Shown here piece after piece: positions 33,291-43,568 of a stretch of DNA of 64,000 nt. The DNA is from Semisulcospira habei. Its lineage: Eukaryota; Mollusca; Gastropoda; Semisulcospiridae. The stretch covers positions 54,443,048 to 54,507,047 of the forward strand of contig BTPG01000004.1 in the NCBI GenBank assembly GCA_036245525.1, given 5' to 3'. Position numbers and translations under genes: made by a program. Position 1 is the stretch's first letter; every line of letters starts with the position of its first letter. The notes beneath the pieces were generated by a model. That model made no database searches. It was not told the DNA's origin and saw nothing but the letters and a program-made list of their open reading frames with translations.

Positions 33291-33379
33291 CAAGAACGCT
33301 AATGCTCCAAACCTGCACACCCCCCACCAGACCACTACTTCGCCCCCCCCCCCCCTCCCCTACCCCCGCCCCCCACCCC

Positions 33380-33625
33380 GTCCCCCCAAGACAAACTTCA
33401 CCCCTTCACCGTGAAGAAACAGTGAACGCAGACCCAGCTCAAGAGGCATAGAACCTCATGAGCCCTCGCAGTTGCGAGGGTTCATGAGGTCCTAGATGCC
33501 TCTTACCAGCCCCATTTTGTACCCTGATTTTTGGGGGTGCCTGGGATTCTTTGCCGTTTAATTTACATGTATTCCAGAAACACAGACACAAATTAACTGC
33601 TTCAGTGTCGAAAAACAGTGAACAC
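33380..33625. mobile_element. Family B element (CGAGGGTTCATGAGG variant)
   Basis: CACCCCTTCACCGTG … hairpin 33439-33504 (AACCTCATGAGCCCTCGC / GCGAGGGTTCATGAGGT). It is followed head-to-tail by further copies (about 33594 onward, split by the microsatellite, and 34160-34395). Confidence 0.8.
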
Positions 33626-33871
33626 AGACCAAGGTCAAGAGGCATAGAACAGTTGTGTGTCAGTTTGTGGGAGATGTGAGTGGGTGTGTTTGGTACGCAT
33701 TGGTTTGTGATATTAGTTGCTTAGTTTTAAAGTTTTACAGTGTGTGTAGGACATTGGATTTGTGTGATAGAGTATTAATTTTTTTTTAATTATTGTTGAG
33801 TGTGATGTTTGTAATTGTAACGACACCAACACACATTCCTATGCTTAATGTTCTTAAATAGCAATAAACAG

Positions 33872-33899
33872 TATGTATGTATGTATGTATGTATGTATG

Positions 33900-33998
<99 letters not shown>

Positions 33999-34020
33999 AA
34001 TATATCTATCTATCTATCTA

Positions 34021-34073
<53 letters not shown>
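33872..34073. repeat. Compound (TATG)n(TATC)n(TGTC)n microsatellite
   Basis: Three tetranucleotide blocks in series, inside the middle family B copy. Confidence 0.97.
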
Positions 34074-34074
<1 letters not shown>

Positions 34075-34159
34075 GATCTCTTGCCAGCTTCATTTTATGT
34101 TCCCTTTCCTTGCATGTCTCGGGTTTCTTGCCGTTGAATTTACATGTATTCTAGAAACA

Positions 34160-34395
34160 CAGACAAAATTAACTCCTTCAGTGTCAAGAAACACTGAACA
34201 CAGACCAAGGTCGTCAAGAGGCATAGAACATCATGAGCACTCGCAGTCGTGAGGGCTTATGAGTCTCTCTGCCTCTTGCCAGCCCCATTTTGCATTCTTT
34301 TTCCTTGGATTGTTGGGGTTCTTTGCCGTTGAATTTGCATTGATTCTACAAACGCAACTTTCGTTAGCTGTCAGCTATGAAGAGGTTTAGGATCA
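34160..34395. mobile_element. Family B element, third of a local series
   Basis: TTAACTCCTTCAGTGTC … hairpin about 34214-34278 with several mismatches … CAGCTATGAAGAGGTTTAGG. Confidence 0.75.
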
Positions 34396-35188
34396 CCCAG
34401 ACTTCCCAAAGTGTCCGCCGTTTTTATGTCTATTTGTCATGAGGAAGAAGAAGTTCGGCTTCTGTGATGTCGTCAATGAGTGAAAATGATCAGAGACGCG
34501 GTGTTTGAAGGAAAGGAAGAGAAAAGCCCCTCCCAGACAAACCCTAACGACCTCTCGACATGCATGTGTCAAGATATGGGATTTTAGATCTTACTGCTTT
34601 GAGCTGTGATGTCCAAATCACGGACTAGCATTACGAGCAAGATTCCCAGCTAGCTCTGTGACTAGAGAATAGCAACATTTCGCTCTGAACAACCCATTAT
34701 CTGCTTCGGCTGAGGATTGACTGATTGTGCATTGCTTAACGTCCCGGCAGCAACAAGACTTTCTCAGGACGTGCCTGCACTGCTTGTGAAGAAAAAAAAA
34801 CTAAACAGAATATTGAATGTATGTCATGTTTATCCACAGTTACAAGGCCTGGCCCAGCTGGTTCACACACCTTGAAATGGAAAAGCTGCTGTTGTCGATC
34901 AAAATGACCCGCTACTACCACTCTAGCCCACCGCAGGTCAACAGCCGGCCATTGCGCGGGCTGACGTCAGCCACACCGTTACTCTAGAGAGAGTGACGGC
35001 AAACAGAAAGGCCGCGAGTTTATGACGGCCATTGTGACCAAGCCGCGAAAGCTGCTTCAGGCGCGAGTCACGTTCATGGCGAGTCACTGCCATCGCTTAA
35101 CCCCTTCTCGCTGAGTAGAATCATGTGACACACACACCCAAGAGCTGGCTTTGCGGAGGCAGCTACGAATCTATAAAGTCCGGGCGAA
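34396..35188. other. No gene; one short SINE-tail-like piece
   Basis: At 34725-34790, TGCTTAACGTCCCGGCAGCA … CAGTGCTT-type sequence is the reverse complement of 37335-37410, a shared retroposon end. A CpG-rich patch with TGACGTCA (about 34962) follows. No coding sequence seen. Confidence 0.45.
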
Positions 35189-35365
35189 ACGACGGGCTTG
35201 TTCAGAGAGAGAGAGAGAGCGCATGTCCGCTGTGAAGTCCTGGCAAATCCAAGTGGCACACTTGCAGTGCGGCCGAACTGATCAGTGTTCAGGTCGTTCT
35301 TCGTAGGTAATAGCTGTCTGCCAGGACCGTCCATTATCACCCCGGTGACGTGGATGTTAACTCGT
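35189..35365 (+). mobile_element. SINE family 1, headless copy
   Basis: ACGGGCTTGTTCAGAG … GATCAGTGTTCAGGTCGTTC … CCGTCCATTATCACCCCGG matches the body of the 32593 SINE. It abuts the A2 element that follows. Confidence 0.75.
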
Positions 35366-35570
35366 TGTGCCCGAGGTACGAAAAACCCATATTTTGGAGT
35401 TATCCTCTGAGGACTGCATTACGATTCAGGAGACAGATCCACCATCATAGTTCCAGGGTGGTGGCAGAATAGCTTGGCGCCTATAGGCGCCAAGCTATTC
35501 TGCCACCACCCTTGAACTATTATGGTCGAGTCATATCTTGATGTGGTGTGTCGCGGGCAGAATGAGTGAA
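35357..35570. mobile_element. Family A2 hairpin element with a matched double change
   Basis: TTAACTCG … GCAGAATGAGTGAA. Arms GTGGTGGCAGAATAG and CTATTCTGCCACCAC are perfectly complementary although both differ from the usual TGCC/GGCA form. Confidence 0.9.
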
Positions 35571-35863
35571 ACCTCGAACTAGCAACAAGGATCTACGTCT
35601 GGTGCTGAGACCGCTTTGTATCTACGGTCCCTTTGACGGCTGGGGGGGGGGGGGGGAGGGGATGGGGGTGGGGGTGTATGTGCGTCGTAAAAGCAATCAT
35701 AAGTGGTCGTAAATCAATGATGGTGACTCCCGCTCCCCTCTCCTCCTCCTCTCCGCCCCTCCCTCCACCCGGGTCTGCCCAGGGGACTTGGGTGGGGTTA
35801 ACTACTTTTTAGGTCCCAGGGTCACCCTGGTCAGCCCCACAGGGTGGATTTTCCCCTCTATAT

Positions 35864-36330
35864 CCGCCACGGCCCAGGCATGTTATTTCCACCTCCGCCG
35901 CATCAGTCAGATCAGAAAATACCTCACTACCGAAGCTGCCACCAAACTCGCTGTCTCTCTCTCATCTTATCTCGCATCGACTACTGCAACTCTCTCCTTT
36001 CCGGCCTTCCTCACTCTACCACTCTCACTCTCCAGCGCTTCCAGAACAATGCTGCCCGCCTCGTCCTCAGAAAGAAAAAGTCCGACCACAGCACTCCCCT
36101 GCTCAAGCTCCTTCACTGGCTCCCCATCCCCCAACGCATCCAATACAAGATTCTGTCTCTCTGCTACAAATAATAATAATAATAATAATAATAATAAAGG
36201 TAATTTGTATAGCGCCTAATCACCAAGGAGCTCTAGGCGCTTTACAATCACAGTAATGAAACAGTGAAGCAAAATACAAAAACAAGCACATACAACCCAA
36301 AATATACATTGATTTACGAGGAGCAGAAAA

Positions 36331-36413
<83 letters not shown>

Positions 36414-36982
36414 GCGCGCGCACACACACACACACACACACATGATGAGCCGGCAGACAAAATGGTCTTTACGTATATGCGACTGAGAAAAGGTGTGTTT
36501 TAAACTTGGATTTGAAAATGGAAAGAGATGATGAGTGACGCACATCAGCTGGGACAACTGAATCCCTGAACAACTACGCTCCTACCTATCACTCCAACTT
36601 ACTTCACCCCTACACTCCTTCCCGCTCCCTCCGCTCCGCCTCCGACCCTCTCCGCCTCCTCATCCCCCGCACCAAACTCAGCACTTTTGGCCCCCGCTCC
36701 TTCTCCGTCTACGGTCCATCCACCTGGAACACGCTCCCACTCTCTCTCCGTCAGAAACACTCTCTCTCCTCCTTCCAGTCTGCCCTCAAAACTCACCTCT
36801 TTCAACACTATAATCACCACACTCCCCACCCCAAGCTGACCGGCGTAATGTTTTTTCACTATTTGTGGTACGTGAGTCACTGTCTAAAGCGTGCGCATGC
36901 GTGTGCGAGTTGTGAATGCGCGCTTAGAGTTATAATTATTATAAGATAAGCGCATTAAATACCGTAATTATTATTATTATTA
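35864..36982 (+). pseudogene. CR1-like LINE reverse transcriptase 3' end, interrupted
   Basis: The first part reads [20 protein letters not shown], then after a 2-base slip in a CT run continues [15 protein letters not shown] … [19 protein letters not shown]. The second part (36562 to about 36880) reads SLRSASDPLRLLIPRTKL … FSVYGPSTWNTLPLSLRQ. Together these are the post-palm C-terminus of a CR1/Jockey-group reverse transcriptase. A - strand retroposon with microsatellites (36172-36560) separates them. The 3' end (AAGCGCATTAAATACCGTAATTATT) resembles the SINE family 2 tail. Strongly 5'-truncated, not functional. Confidence 0.85.
36172..36560 (-). mobile_element. Retroposon tail inserted in the LINE, with (AAT)n and (CA)n
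   Basis: (AAT)n, then TTTGTATAGCGCCTAATCACC … CTAGGCGCTTTACAATCAC (a GCGCC hairpin), a CA/CG microsatellite at 36334-36442, and GATTTGAAAATGGAAAGAG. Read on the - strand it ends in the (ATT)n tail. Confidence 0.65.
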
Positions 36983-37329
36983 TTCTATTCTGGGGCATGT
37001 ATTTCTGTCTACCCTTGGTCCATTCACCTGTATTTTCCTTGTTTAAACTCTCCCTACTGTCTGCAGTTCTCAGGGTCACCCTGGTCAGCCCCACAGGGTG
37101 GGTTTCCTTTCAGATTTTGGGGCATGCGTTTCTGTCTGCCCTTGGTCCATTCACGAGTGTTTGCCTTTTTTAAACTCTCCCTACTGTCCTGCGCTGCCTG
37201 TAGCACTTGATATTGGATGTGTCTTGCTAAATGGTCTTAGCTTTATTTAGGCCCCATGTCGTAGGTTTATTTAACGTATTGGACCGGCTGGCGACATACA
37301 TTCAATATTCAGTTGTTGTTGTTGTTGTT

Positions 37330-37420
37330 TTTTTTTTTTTTCACAAGCAGTGCAGGCACGTCCTGAGAAAGTCTTGTTGCTGTCATGACGTTAAGCAATG
37401 TACAACCAACCAACTGCCCC
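37330..37420 (-). repeat. Short retroposon end
   Basis: TTTCACAAGCAGTGCAGGCACG … ATGACGTTAAGCAATGTACAACC. Its reverse complement is at 34725-34790 and a diverged form at about 59340-59395. Confidence 0.5.
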
Positions 37421-37493
37421 CTCCCCCCCCCCCACCAACCCCCACCCGTCGCACACCCTTTCCCTGCCTCAATGAAAATCTAATAACAACATA

Positions 37494-37594
37494 ATGTTAG
37501 CGAACTGACCGTATGAGTGAGTGCATTTTCATTTGTTCAAATATTATTTGAACAAATGAAAATGCACTCACTCATACGGTCAGTTCGCTAGCAT
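37494..37594. repeat. 101-bp near-perfect palindrome
   Basis: Two 50-base arms around a single T (37544), with one mismatch (ATGTTAGCG against ATGCTAGCG). The inner part is CATTTTCATTTGTTCAAATA. It does not match families A-D, H or I and has no second copy in the window. Confidence 0.95.
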
Positions 37595-37649
37595 GATGTC
37601 CTCACTGGCACGTGCTTGTCATCAACATGGCACGTGCGGTAGGGGATTC

Positions 37650-37873
37650 TTGACCCCTTCACTCCTGAGAGAAACTGTACACGACCCGACTGCAAGAGGC
37701 ATAGATCTTCATGAGCCCCCGCAATTGCGGGGGCTCATGAGGATCTATGCCTCTTCCTGACACCACTTTTTTTTTAGCCATGTTGCTTGGAAGGCTTCGG
37801 TTTTTTTGACGTGAAATACGCATTGCTATTTTTAGAAACACAATCAGCGCCCGCTGAGGCGGGAAGTGGTTAA
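37650..37873. mobile_element. Family B TTAA hairpin element
   Basis: TTGACCCCTTCACTCC … GGGAAGTGGTTAA. Hairpin 37692-37756, arms GAGCCCCCGCA / TGCGGGGGCTC, one outer mismatch. Confidence 0.85.
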
Positions 37874-38103
37874 ATCTACGCTAACATGCAGGAAGCACGT
37901 CACCCACTTGTTATCGGCAGCCATATCAGGAGCGTGAGGACTTCTGCTGCTTCCCCTCAGTCCCCTCAGTCCCCGCCCGCCCCCACCTCCACCGCACCCC
38001 AACCACCCCCACCCCCACCCATATCCCCAATTCCCCTCACCGATCCGCATTGACGCATGATTCTGAATAACTTTACGTCTCGCGCAGCCAATGGTCATCA
38101 GTA

Positions 38104-38175
38104 TTTAACTCATTTCAGGCGTGACGCGACCCGGATACGCTGCATACATGCAGCCGCGTGTCTGTGTGTGGCACG
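38104..38175. mobile_element. Family I element, partial
   Basis: TTAACTCATTTCAGGCGTGACGCGACCCGGATACGC-type left end followed by GCAGCCGCGTGTC; the right TTAA end is missing. Confidence 0.5.
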
Positions 38176-38215
38176 TCTTGTCATTTCTGCACGCTTTTTT
38201 TCCCCGACCATGTCT

Positions 38216-38334
38216 TTAACTCATTCTACCCCATCACCGAAATCCCATAGGCGCCAAGCTATTCTGGCATCACCCTTGAACTATCATGGTCGATCAATAT
38301 CTTGCTGTGGTGTGTCTGGGGTAGAATGAGTTAA
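38216..38334. mobile_element. Family A2 element with one hairpin arm deleted
   Basis: TTAA at both ends. The left half jumps from ACCGAAATCCC directly to ATAGGCGCC and the complete right arm. A deletion removed the inner left half and the left arm. Confidence 0.9.
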
Positions 38335-39562
38335 AATACCATTACTCATAAATCTGAAGACACATTTCAGCAACATTTGTGCGTGTTATGCCTTGTGGAC
38401 ACACCTAATGAACTTTAATAGCAGTTTGGACACTCAGCACGCGTAATTTAATCGCATTTATTCTGCGCAGCCGTTAGCGTGTCAATCTATTTGTAGCTGT
38501 TTCTCGTACTGAAAGTGTTGTATTTCTAGAACGGAGTGGGGTCATGGTCAGGTTTCTTGATACACAGACGACATGTACCGAACTGGATTGTCCTGTGTCT
38601 AAATGAACCATAACTAGACCTGTGTGCAGCGCTTCGTAAACACATGTTAGAGATGTGTATCTTTGAACAGTTGCGGCGGTAGTGGGCCTTTAAGGCTGTC
38701 TCAGTTCGGGTGCGGTGATATGGGCTCGGCAGTCTCCGCCACACTTTTTACTGTTTCCGCCCAATGCTATGTAGTGATCAGCTACCGAGGCGGGGTAAAG
38801 TAAGAGCGACCAAACTATGGCAACGCGCCACTTGCAAGAGAAAAGAATATGTCGCGTCTGAGATTAAAGCCCTCTCAAAAATTCGTTGTGTAAATAAATT
38901 TAATTATTATCGACCTTCTCTTTACGCAAAAATCAATCACGGGTGCTCAAGCTGAGCTCCCGTGATTTATTTTGCAAAACGTAACATCAGGCATAATATA
39001 ATCTCTATTTATCACGCGACAGGAAAGAGGTTTTAATCAAACCACGCCTTGATCGTAAAACTAACTTACTTCGACATCTGAAAAAGTGCCTCCGTTTAGT
39101 ATATTACAGGCCGAGCTATCAGGGTATTAGATGTAGTCGGATGCTGATTAATTCTTCACTTCAAAGGCTGCCGAATGCGTGGATCGTACATTACGTGCAG
39201 GTCGCCCTAAATGGATGACCATAATAATAATATTAATAACTCTGCCCGTCAGGACAAAAGATTGTAAGTCCAGTTTTGTGAAAAGCACGACGTTCATAGT
39301 ATGCTCACGAAAACTGCCCTTTACACAAAAAAGAGACTTACTGTCTTCTGCCGTTACGAGACAGAACGAGGCAGAACTCAAAGTCATTGTCGTCTTCTAG
39401 CTCACATAGGCGAAGTTTGCGGCCAACAAAAAAAAAGTCATATTTATTTACTTCATAAAGTGCGCATGTTGTAATACATTTTAAAGCATCCTTGTGTTAG
39501 CCCCTACCTACGGTAGTGAATACGCATAAGCTATAGTGATCATCCATTTCCCAGACTTATAC
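38335..39562. other. No recognised feature
   Basis: About 1.2 kb of moderately AT-rich unique-looking DNA. I see no supported exon, hairpin family or microsatellite beyond a short AATAATATTAATAA stretch near 39225. Confidence 0.5.
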
Positions 39563-39774
39563 TTACTCATTCTACCCCAACACCGAAATCCCCAAATGTT
39601 GCCGTTGTCCTCTGAAGACTGCACTATAGTGCAGGACACAGATCGACCATGATAGTTCAAGGGTGATGCCAGAATAGCTTGGCGCCCATAGGCGCCAAGC
39701 TATTCTGGCATCACCCTTGAACTATCATGGTCGATCCTTATTTTGCTGTGGTGTGTCTGGGGTAGAATGCGTTA
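39563..39774. mobile_element. Family A2 hairpin element
   Basis: TTACTCATTCTACCCC … GGGGTAGAATGCGTTA. Perfect arms GTGATGCCAGAATAG / CTATTCTGGCATCAC with centre GGCGCCCATAGGCGCC. Confidence 0.9.
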
Positions 39775-39845
39775 CACTGTTCAGCATAGGATTCTCCACC
39801 CGGGCCGAGTTGAGATGACCTGTCCGCAGAAAGTGACACAAGACG

Positions 39846-39925
39846 TTAACTCATTGGAGACGTGTCGCCTCCGGATACGAGGCCTATGCCGCGTATCCGG
39901 AGGCGGCACGTCTCGAATGAGTTAA
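39846..39925. mobile_element. Family I: 80-bp TTAA-to-TTAA palindrome
   Basis: TTAACTCATT and AATGAGTTAA ends; inner arms GTGTCGCCTCCGGATACG and CGTATCCGGAGGCGGCAC. The whole element is essentially one hairpin. Related: 48669-48748 and 38104-38175. Confidence 0.85.
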
Positions 39926-40079
39926 ACGTTCAGGGCTTAACGTCTTTTGTCCACCACGAAGGTGATTTCAAAGACAGGGCACCCGCAACAGGGTCTCAAC
40001 ACATTTGGACCCCACCTGGTATTCAAACGCGTCACCTTTCGGACGAGAGTCGAACGCTGTACCACCGAGCCACCCCCCC
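39926..40079 (-). mobile_element. tRNA-derived SINE, family 3
   Basis: On the - strand: GTGGCTCGGTGGTACAGCG (A-box-like), a diverged middle, then TTGAAATCACCTTCGTGGTG and GGACAAAAGACGTTAAGCCC. The same family lies at 54549-54703. Confidence 0.75.
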
Positions 40080-40272
40080 CCCCCCCCCAAAAAAAGTGCC
40101 AGAGCTAAACCTCCACTTGGCGGTGAAGCGACAGACTCAAAGCCTCAGGCGTGCGCGGACCAGAGGCGACCTACACCAGCCCTGCGATATTTTGTTCACT
40201 TGGTCTAGCGTTGGTCAGTCGTGTGCTTGTGTCAGGCAGCTGTTTTAGAAGTAGAATAGACTGAATCTTCCG

Positions 40273-40446
40273 TTAACCCATTACTCCCCGATCGACACGC
40301 TACAAGGAGATACAGATACAAGAAGAAACGGATAGACCATGATAGTTCAAGGGTGGTGCTAGAATAGCTTGGCGCCTGCGGGCGCCAAGCTATCCTGGCA
40401 CCACCCTTGAACTAACATGGTCGAACTACTTCTCGAGCCGTAATGT
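40273..40446. mobile_element. Family A hairpin element (variant ends)
   Basis: TTAACCCATTACTCCCCG start; arms GTGGTGCTAGAATAG / CTATCCTGGCACCAC have two unpaired changes, so this copy is not arm-matched. Confidence 0.8.
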
Positions 40447-40499
40447 ATTCCTCAGAGAAGAGTTTTCGATTTTGTGGTACTGGCGACCCTAGCGCGTCA

Positions 40500-40910
40500 T
40501 GTGTTATAACGGAGCGTGCCATGACCAGTGTTGTCAGGTTGTCAACCTTTCTCGCGCATTTGGCGCGAGAAGTGAAAGTGGCACATCCTCCATTGACATC
40601 GTCCGGCGTTCAATGTCTAACATGGCCAGTTGTCGATCCACCCCGCGGATAGGGAGGGGGGGGGGGGAAGAGGGAGGGCGCGCATGTTTTCTCTAGCTTT
40701 GTTGGTTCTCGGTCCATCCGGCGCGCGTTGAATCCATCTTCAATCACTTGTTCTCGAAAGCGAAACGGACGAAGCTCTCATTAATGGTGCGTGCCATGTC
40801 CGATGTTGGCAGTCGTCAATCCATCTCGGGCAGTTGGTGTTGAGAGGTGAAAGGGAGGGCCACATCGCCCATTGATGGCGCGTGCCATGTCTGGCGTTGT
40901 CAGCTGTGTG
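40500..40910. repeat. Degenerate local repeats
   Basis: GCGTGCCATG(A/T)CC … GTTGTCAG / GTTGGCAG … GTGAAAG-type blocks recur at about 40513, 40787 and 40880. They are interrupted by a G-run and look like an old tandem duplication. No coding support. Confidence 0.45.
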
Positions 40911-41808
40911 GACTGGCTGACATGACAACTCACACAACGCGATCGATGGCGCCCGCCTTTTGCGAGAGGTCCCTGGCACTGGGCTTTGACAGTCCGTATG
41001 TACCGAGTTAGAGGTGAGCTGTGATTGGTCCAAGGCAGGCTGTGGGTATCGATCAAGAATCCGCGCTCAACCTGGACTGGTTGTGACAAAGAGCATTTTA
41101 ACCTACCCTTCCAAAGATCTTTGAAGGGTGCGTGTCTCTACAGTTAACCCAAAGATCTCCAGACTGACAACGCTGGCCCGCATGCACAGGCCACCTGCAA
41201 CTGAAGGTTAGCCCGAGAGAGCTGGTGCTTACTTGGCCTAGGTTTGGGAATTAGAGAAAACGTGCAGGTCCATTTCAGCAAACTGGTAAGCTTTATCTAT
41301 GGAGACAGGACTTATAAACATTTAGCACAACCAACAGGCAACACTGGCAGACTTTTTAATACTGGGAAGCGTATTCTGTGCGAATACAGCATTTGAATTT
41401 TATATTTTTATTGTCAGGCTAGCGTGTATAAATGTACAGATTGTCCTTCACAAAGACATATCCACCCAAACGAAACCAGGTCAGAAACAGTCAACATCTT
41501 TGACTGAACTGCTTGCACGTCGTTAAACCTGATTAACTGTTGACCCGAAATGCACTGCGCGTTGCTACTTCCGCCTTTCGACAAACCGTCCGGTCCGTAT
41601 AGACATATTTTCCCCCAGCGTTCCTTGAACTTGCTGAGTGGCAGAGGCGATCGATCCCCCTTCCCTCCAGTTCCAGCCATCCAATGCTTCCCGGCACCAC
41701 AGACCATTTCCTGGCTTGTGACGTCAAAGTGTCACGTGACAGTTATCGACCTGTGAGCGCGCGCTTGCTTTCGTCATCAGCGAGGAAACCAATCAGCACT
41801 TCGCATCT
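40911..41808. other. No recognised gene
   Basis: Unique-looking DNA. At 41414-41440, ATTGTCAGGCTAGCGTGTATAAA matches the terminus of the element at 43064-43534, so a fragment of that family is present. Confidence 0.4.
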
Positions 41809-41874
41809 GCAAGAGGCAATGATCCTCATGAACCCCAGCGTTCGCAGGGGCTCATGAGGATCATTGCCTCTTGC
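41809..41874. repeat. Family B hairpin
   Basis: GCAAGAGGCAATGATCCTC pairs with GAGGATCATTGCCTCTTGC. The AATGATCC form is present in both arms. A few mismatches lie near the loop. Confidence 0.9.
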
Positions 41875-41949
41875 GTTAGCGACTGTGAATTTTTGGCTCC
41901 TTTGGTGGAGTTGATTTCGGGGGGGTAGGACCAAGAGCTGATAATATTT

Positions 41950-42434
41950 CATGAGGCCGGAGCCCCACAACGGTCTCCGTGCGTGTGCAATACTGGAGTC
42001 TTTCTAGTCGCTACCAGCGCCACCGCGGGAAGGGAACGAACTTACACGCCGCGTCACCAGTCTGTCGCGCACGAGAACAGGAAGGAACCTAGAACGAGCC
42101 CGGGTTCCAAAGGAACGCAAACATCACAGAACTGTGAACACATCGTCAGTGATAACTACAGCAAGCAAACAGACAGGAACGAAATCCAAGACGCGAAGAA
42201 CTGTGTAAACAACCCTTCCCGCTGAAAGATTCTCTTCTTCTTTTGCTTTGCGACAATTCTTGCTCAAGTCAGCCACGAAAGCAAGACCAAAACAACACGA
42301 CTCATCGACCCAGCCTCCAAGACTGCCTGCAACCGAGCTTGGATACAAAAAGGAAAGCACAGAATAAAGTGACTGAAGGCTAACCACAAGAGACGAGAAT
42401 CACCAGGTCCGGTTCGGAGCTGGTTGAGTGTGCA
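41950..42434 (+). other. Putative 5' UTR / promoter of the convertase gene
   Basis: A repeat-free, A- and C-rich stretch that looks like mRNA leader sequence precedes the ATG. An in-frame TAA at 42381-42383 precedes the start codon. The transcription start cannot be placed; the block between the family B hairpin (41874) and the ATG is the candidate. Confidence 0.5.
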
Positions 42435-42632
42435 ATGAGCGTACGAGGACCATGGAGGTTTAGGGTGTTGCTGGCGCTCGTCCTGGCCGTGGCTGGCTTC
42501 CTCCCCGAGCCGGCCATATGTCTCGAGCACGATGTGCTCACCAACCACTGGCTGATCGAGCTCAACCACGAGGGGGGTGAGCGGGTGGCGAGGAGCGTGG
42601 CCACCGACACGGGCTTCAGTTACGTGGCTCCC
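42435..42632 (+). CDS. Proprotein convertase, first coding exon (PC2/PCSK2-like)
   Basis: Sixty-six codons open the precursor of a subtilisin-family proprotein convertase, a secretory-pathway enzyme that cuts prohormones and neuropeptide precursors at dibasic sites. Residues 1-29 form a signal peptide: a basic start, then LLALVLAVAGFL, then a Pro-rich end. From residue 34 the inhibitory prodomain begins with LTNHWLIELNHEGGERVARS and continues to TGFSYVAP, the first strand and helix of that domain. TNH, the EL strand and the GGE helix start point to PC2 rather than furin. The exon ends in phase 0 at GTAAGT (42633 onward). An in-frame stop at 42381 supports this ATG. Catalytic exons are not in the window. 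PC2 identity is inferred; convertase identity is firmer. Confidence 0.75.
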
Positions 42633-42654
42633 GTAAGTGTGTTGATGGTCCTGC

Positions 42655-42704
42655 ATGCTGGTCTGTGATTTTGGAGTAAGGTCCAAAATCACAGACCAGC
42701 TCGC
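42655..42704. mobile_element. Family D palindrome in the convertase intron
   Basis: GCTGGTCTGTGATTTTGGA and TCCAAAATCACAGACCAGC with a short centre, starting about 20 bases after the splice donor. Confidence 0.85.
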
Positions 42705-43011
42705 ATATATTGATGTCGTGTGTTGTTATTGAACCTTTTGTGTACATTTTCGCTATGGTTGGGTTGTTTTTGTGTGCGTTTTCTTTTTTCTTTTTTTATG
42801 TAGGGCATAATATTACAGTCTACTTCGCTAATAACAAGGTCGAGTGTAACAAAAGTTGGAGACAACGACACTTTTTCAGCACTCTTTCTATCTAAATTTA
42901 CTTCGCTTACAACAAACCTCGGATATAACGAAGAAAAATTGAGTCCCCAGGCGATTTGTCGTATCTGAAGTTTACGGTATTTTGTAAACAAAAAGGTGAT
43001 ACACTTCTTCT

Positions 43012-43043
<32 letters not shown>

Positions 43044-43063
43044 TTTTGGGGGGGGGGGCGTTT

Positions 43064-43534
43064 CCATCCAGACCACAAAGGTGATTGTCAGGCTAGCGTG
43101 TGTAAAATACAGAGAAAAAAATGCCAGCAAATAAGAAACACGTTTAGAAAGGACGAGTACAACACAAACGTGTTGCGCTTGTCCTTTTCTGAACGCGTTT
43201 CTTTCTGTGTTGGGATTTTCTGTACTAGTTTAACCCCTCCGATGCCAGTGATCACGGATTTCGCGTCAGGAACCACGGCACACTGGCCGGCATGGACTAG
43301 ATGGGACCAAAGAAGTACCCAACGGAGAAAGAAACACGCTTAGAAAAGGCGGTTACAACACAATTTATTAATATTTCGGGTAAATACCCTAAGTCGAAAT
43401 AGACAAACAAACCAACAAACCCGAAATATTAATCAATTGTCATGTAACCGTCTTTTCTAAACGTGTTTCTTTCTCCCGTTGAGTACTGTTTTGCATTTTA
43501 CACGCTTGGCAGTCATCTTTTTTTATCTGGATGG
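43064..43534. mobile_element. Inverted-repeat element with nested hairpins (family F inside)
   Basis: Ends CCATCCAGACCACAAAGGTG…AGGCTAGCGTGTGTAAAAT and ATTTTACACGCTTGGCAG…ATCTGGATGG form imperfect terminal repeats. Inside are palindromes: AGAAACACGTTTAGAAAGGAC… (43128-43200) and AAACACGCTTAGAAAAGGCG…/…TTTTCTAAACGTGTTT (43320-43475). No reading frame. Confidence 0.7.
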
Positions 43535-43568
43535 CACCAGACGTGGGCACAAAGAACACACATGACCA

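Larger units (their letters stand above)
35767..37195. repeat. Repeat R (CCCAGGGTCACCCTGG), split by a LINE
   Basis: 35767-35863 (GGGTCTGCCCAGGGGACTTG … TTTTCCCCTCTAT) and 36983-37195 (CTATTCTGGGGCATG …) are the halves of a repeat seen uninterrupted at 61501-61735. The inserted LINE is flanked by TCTAT-like sequence. Confidence 0.75.
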
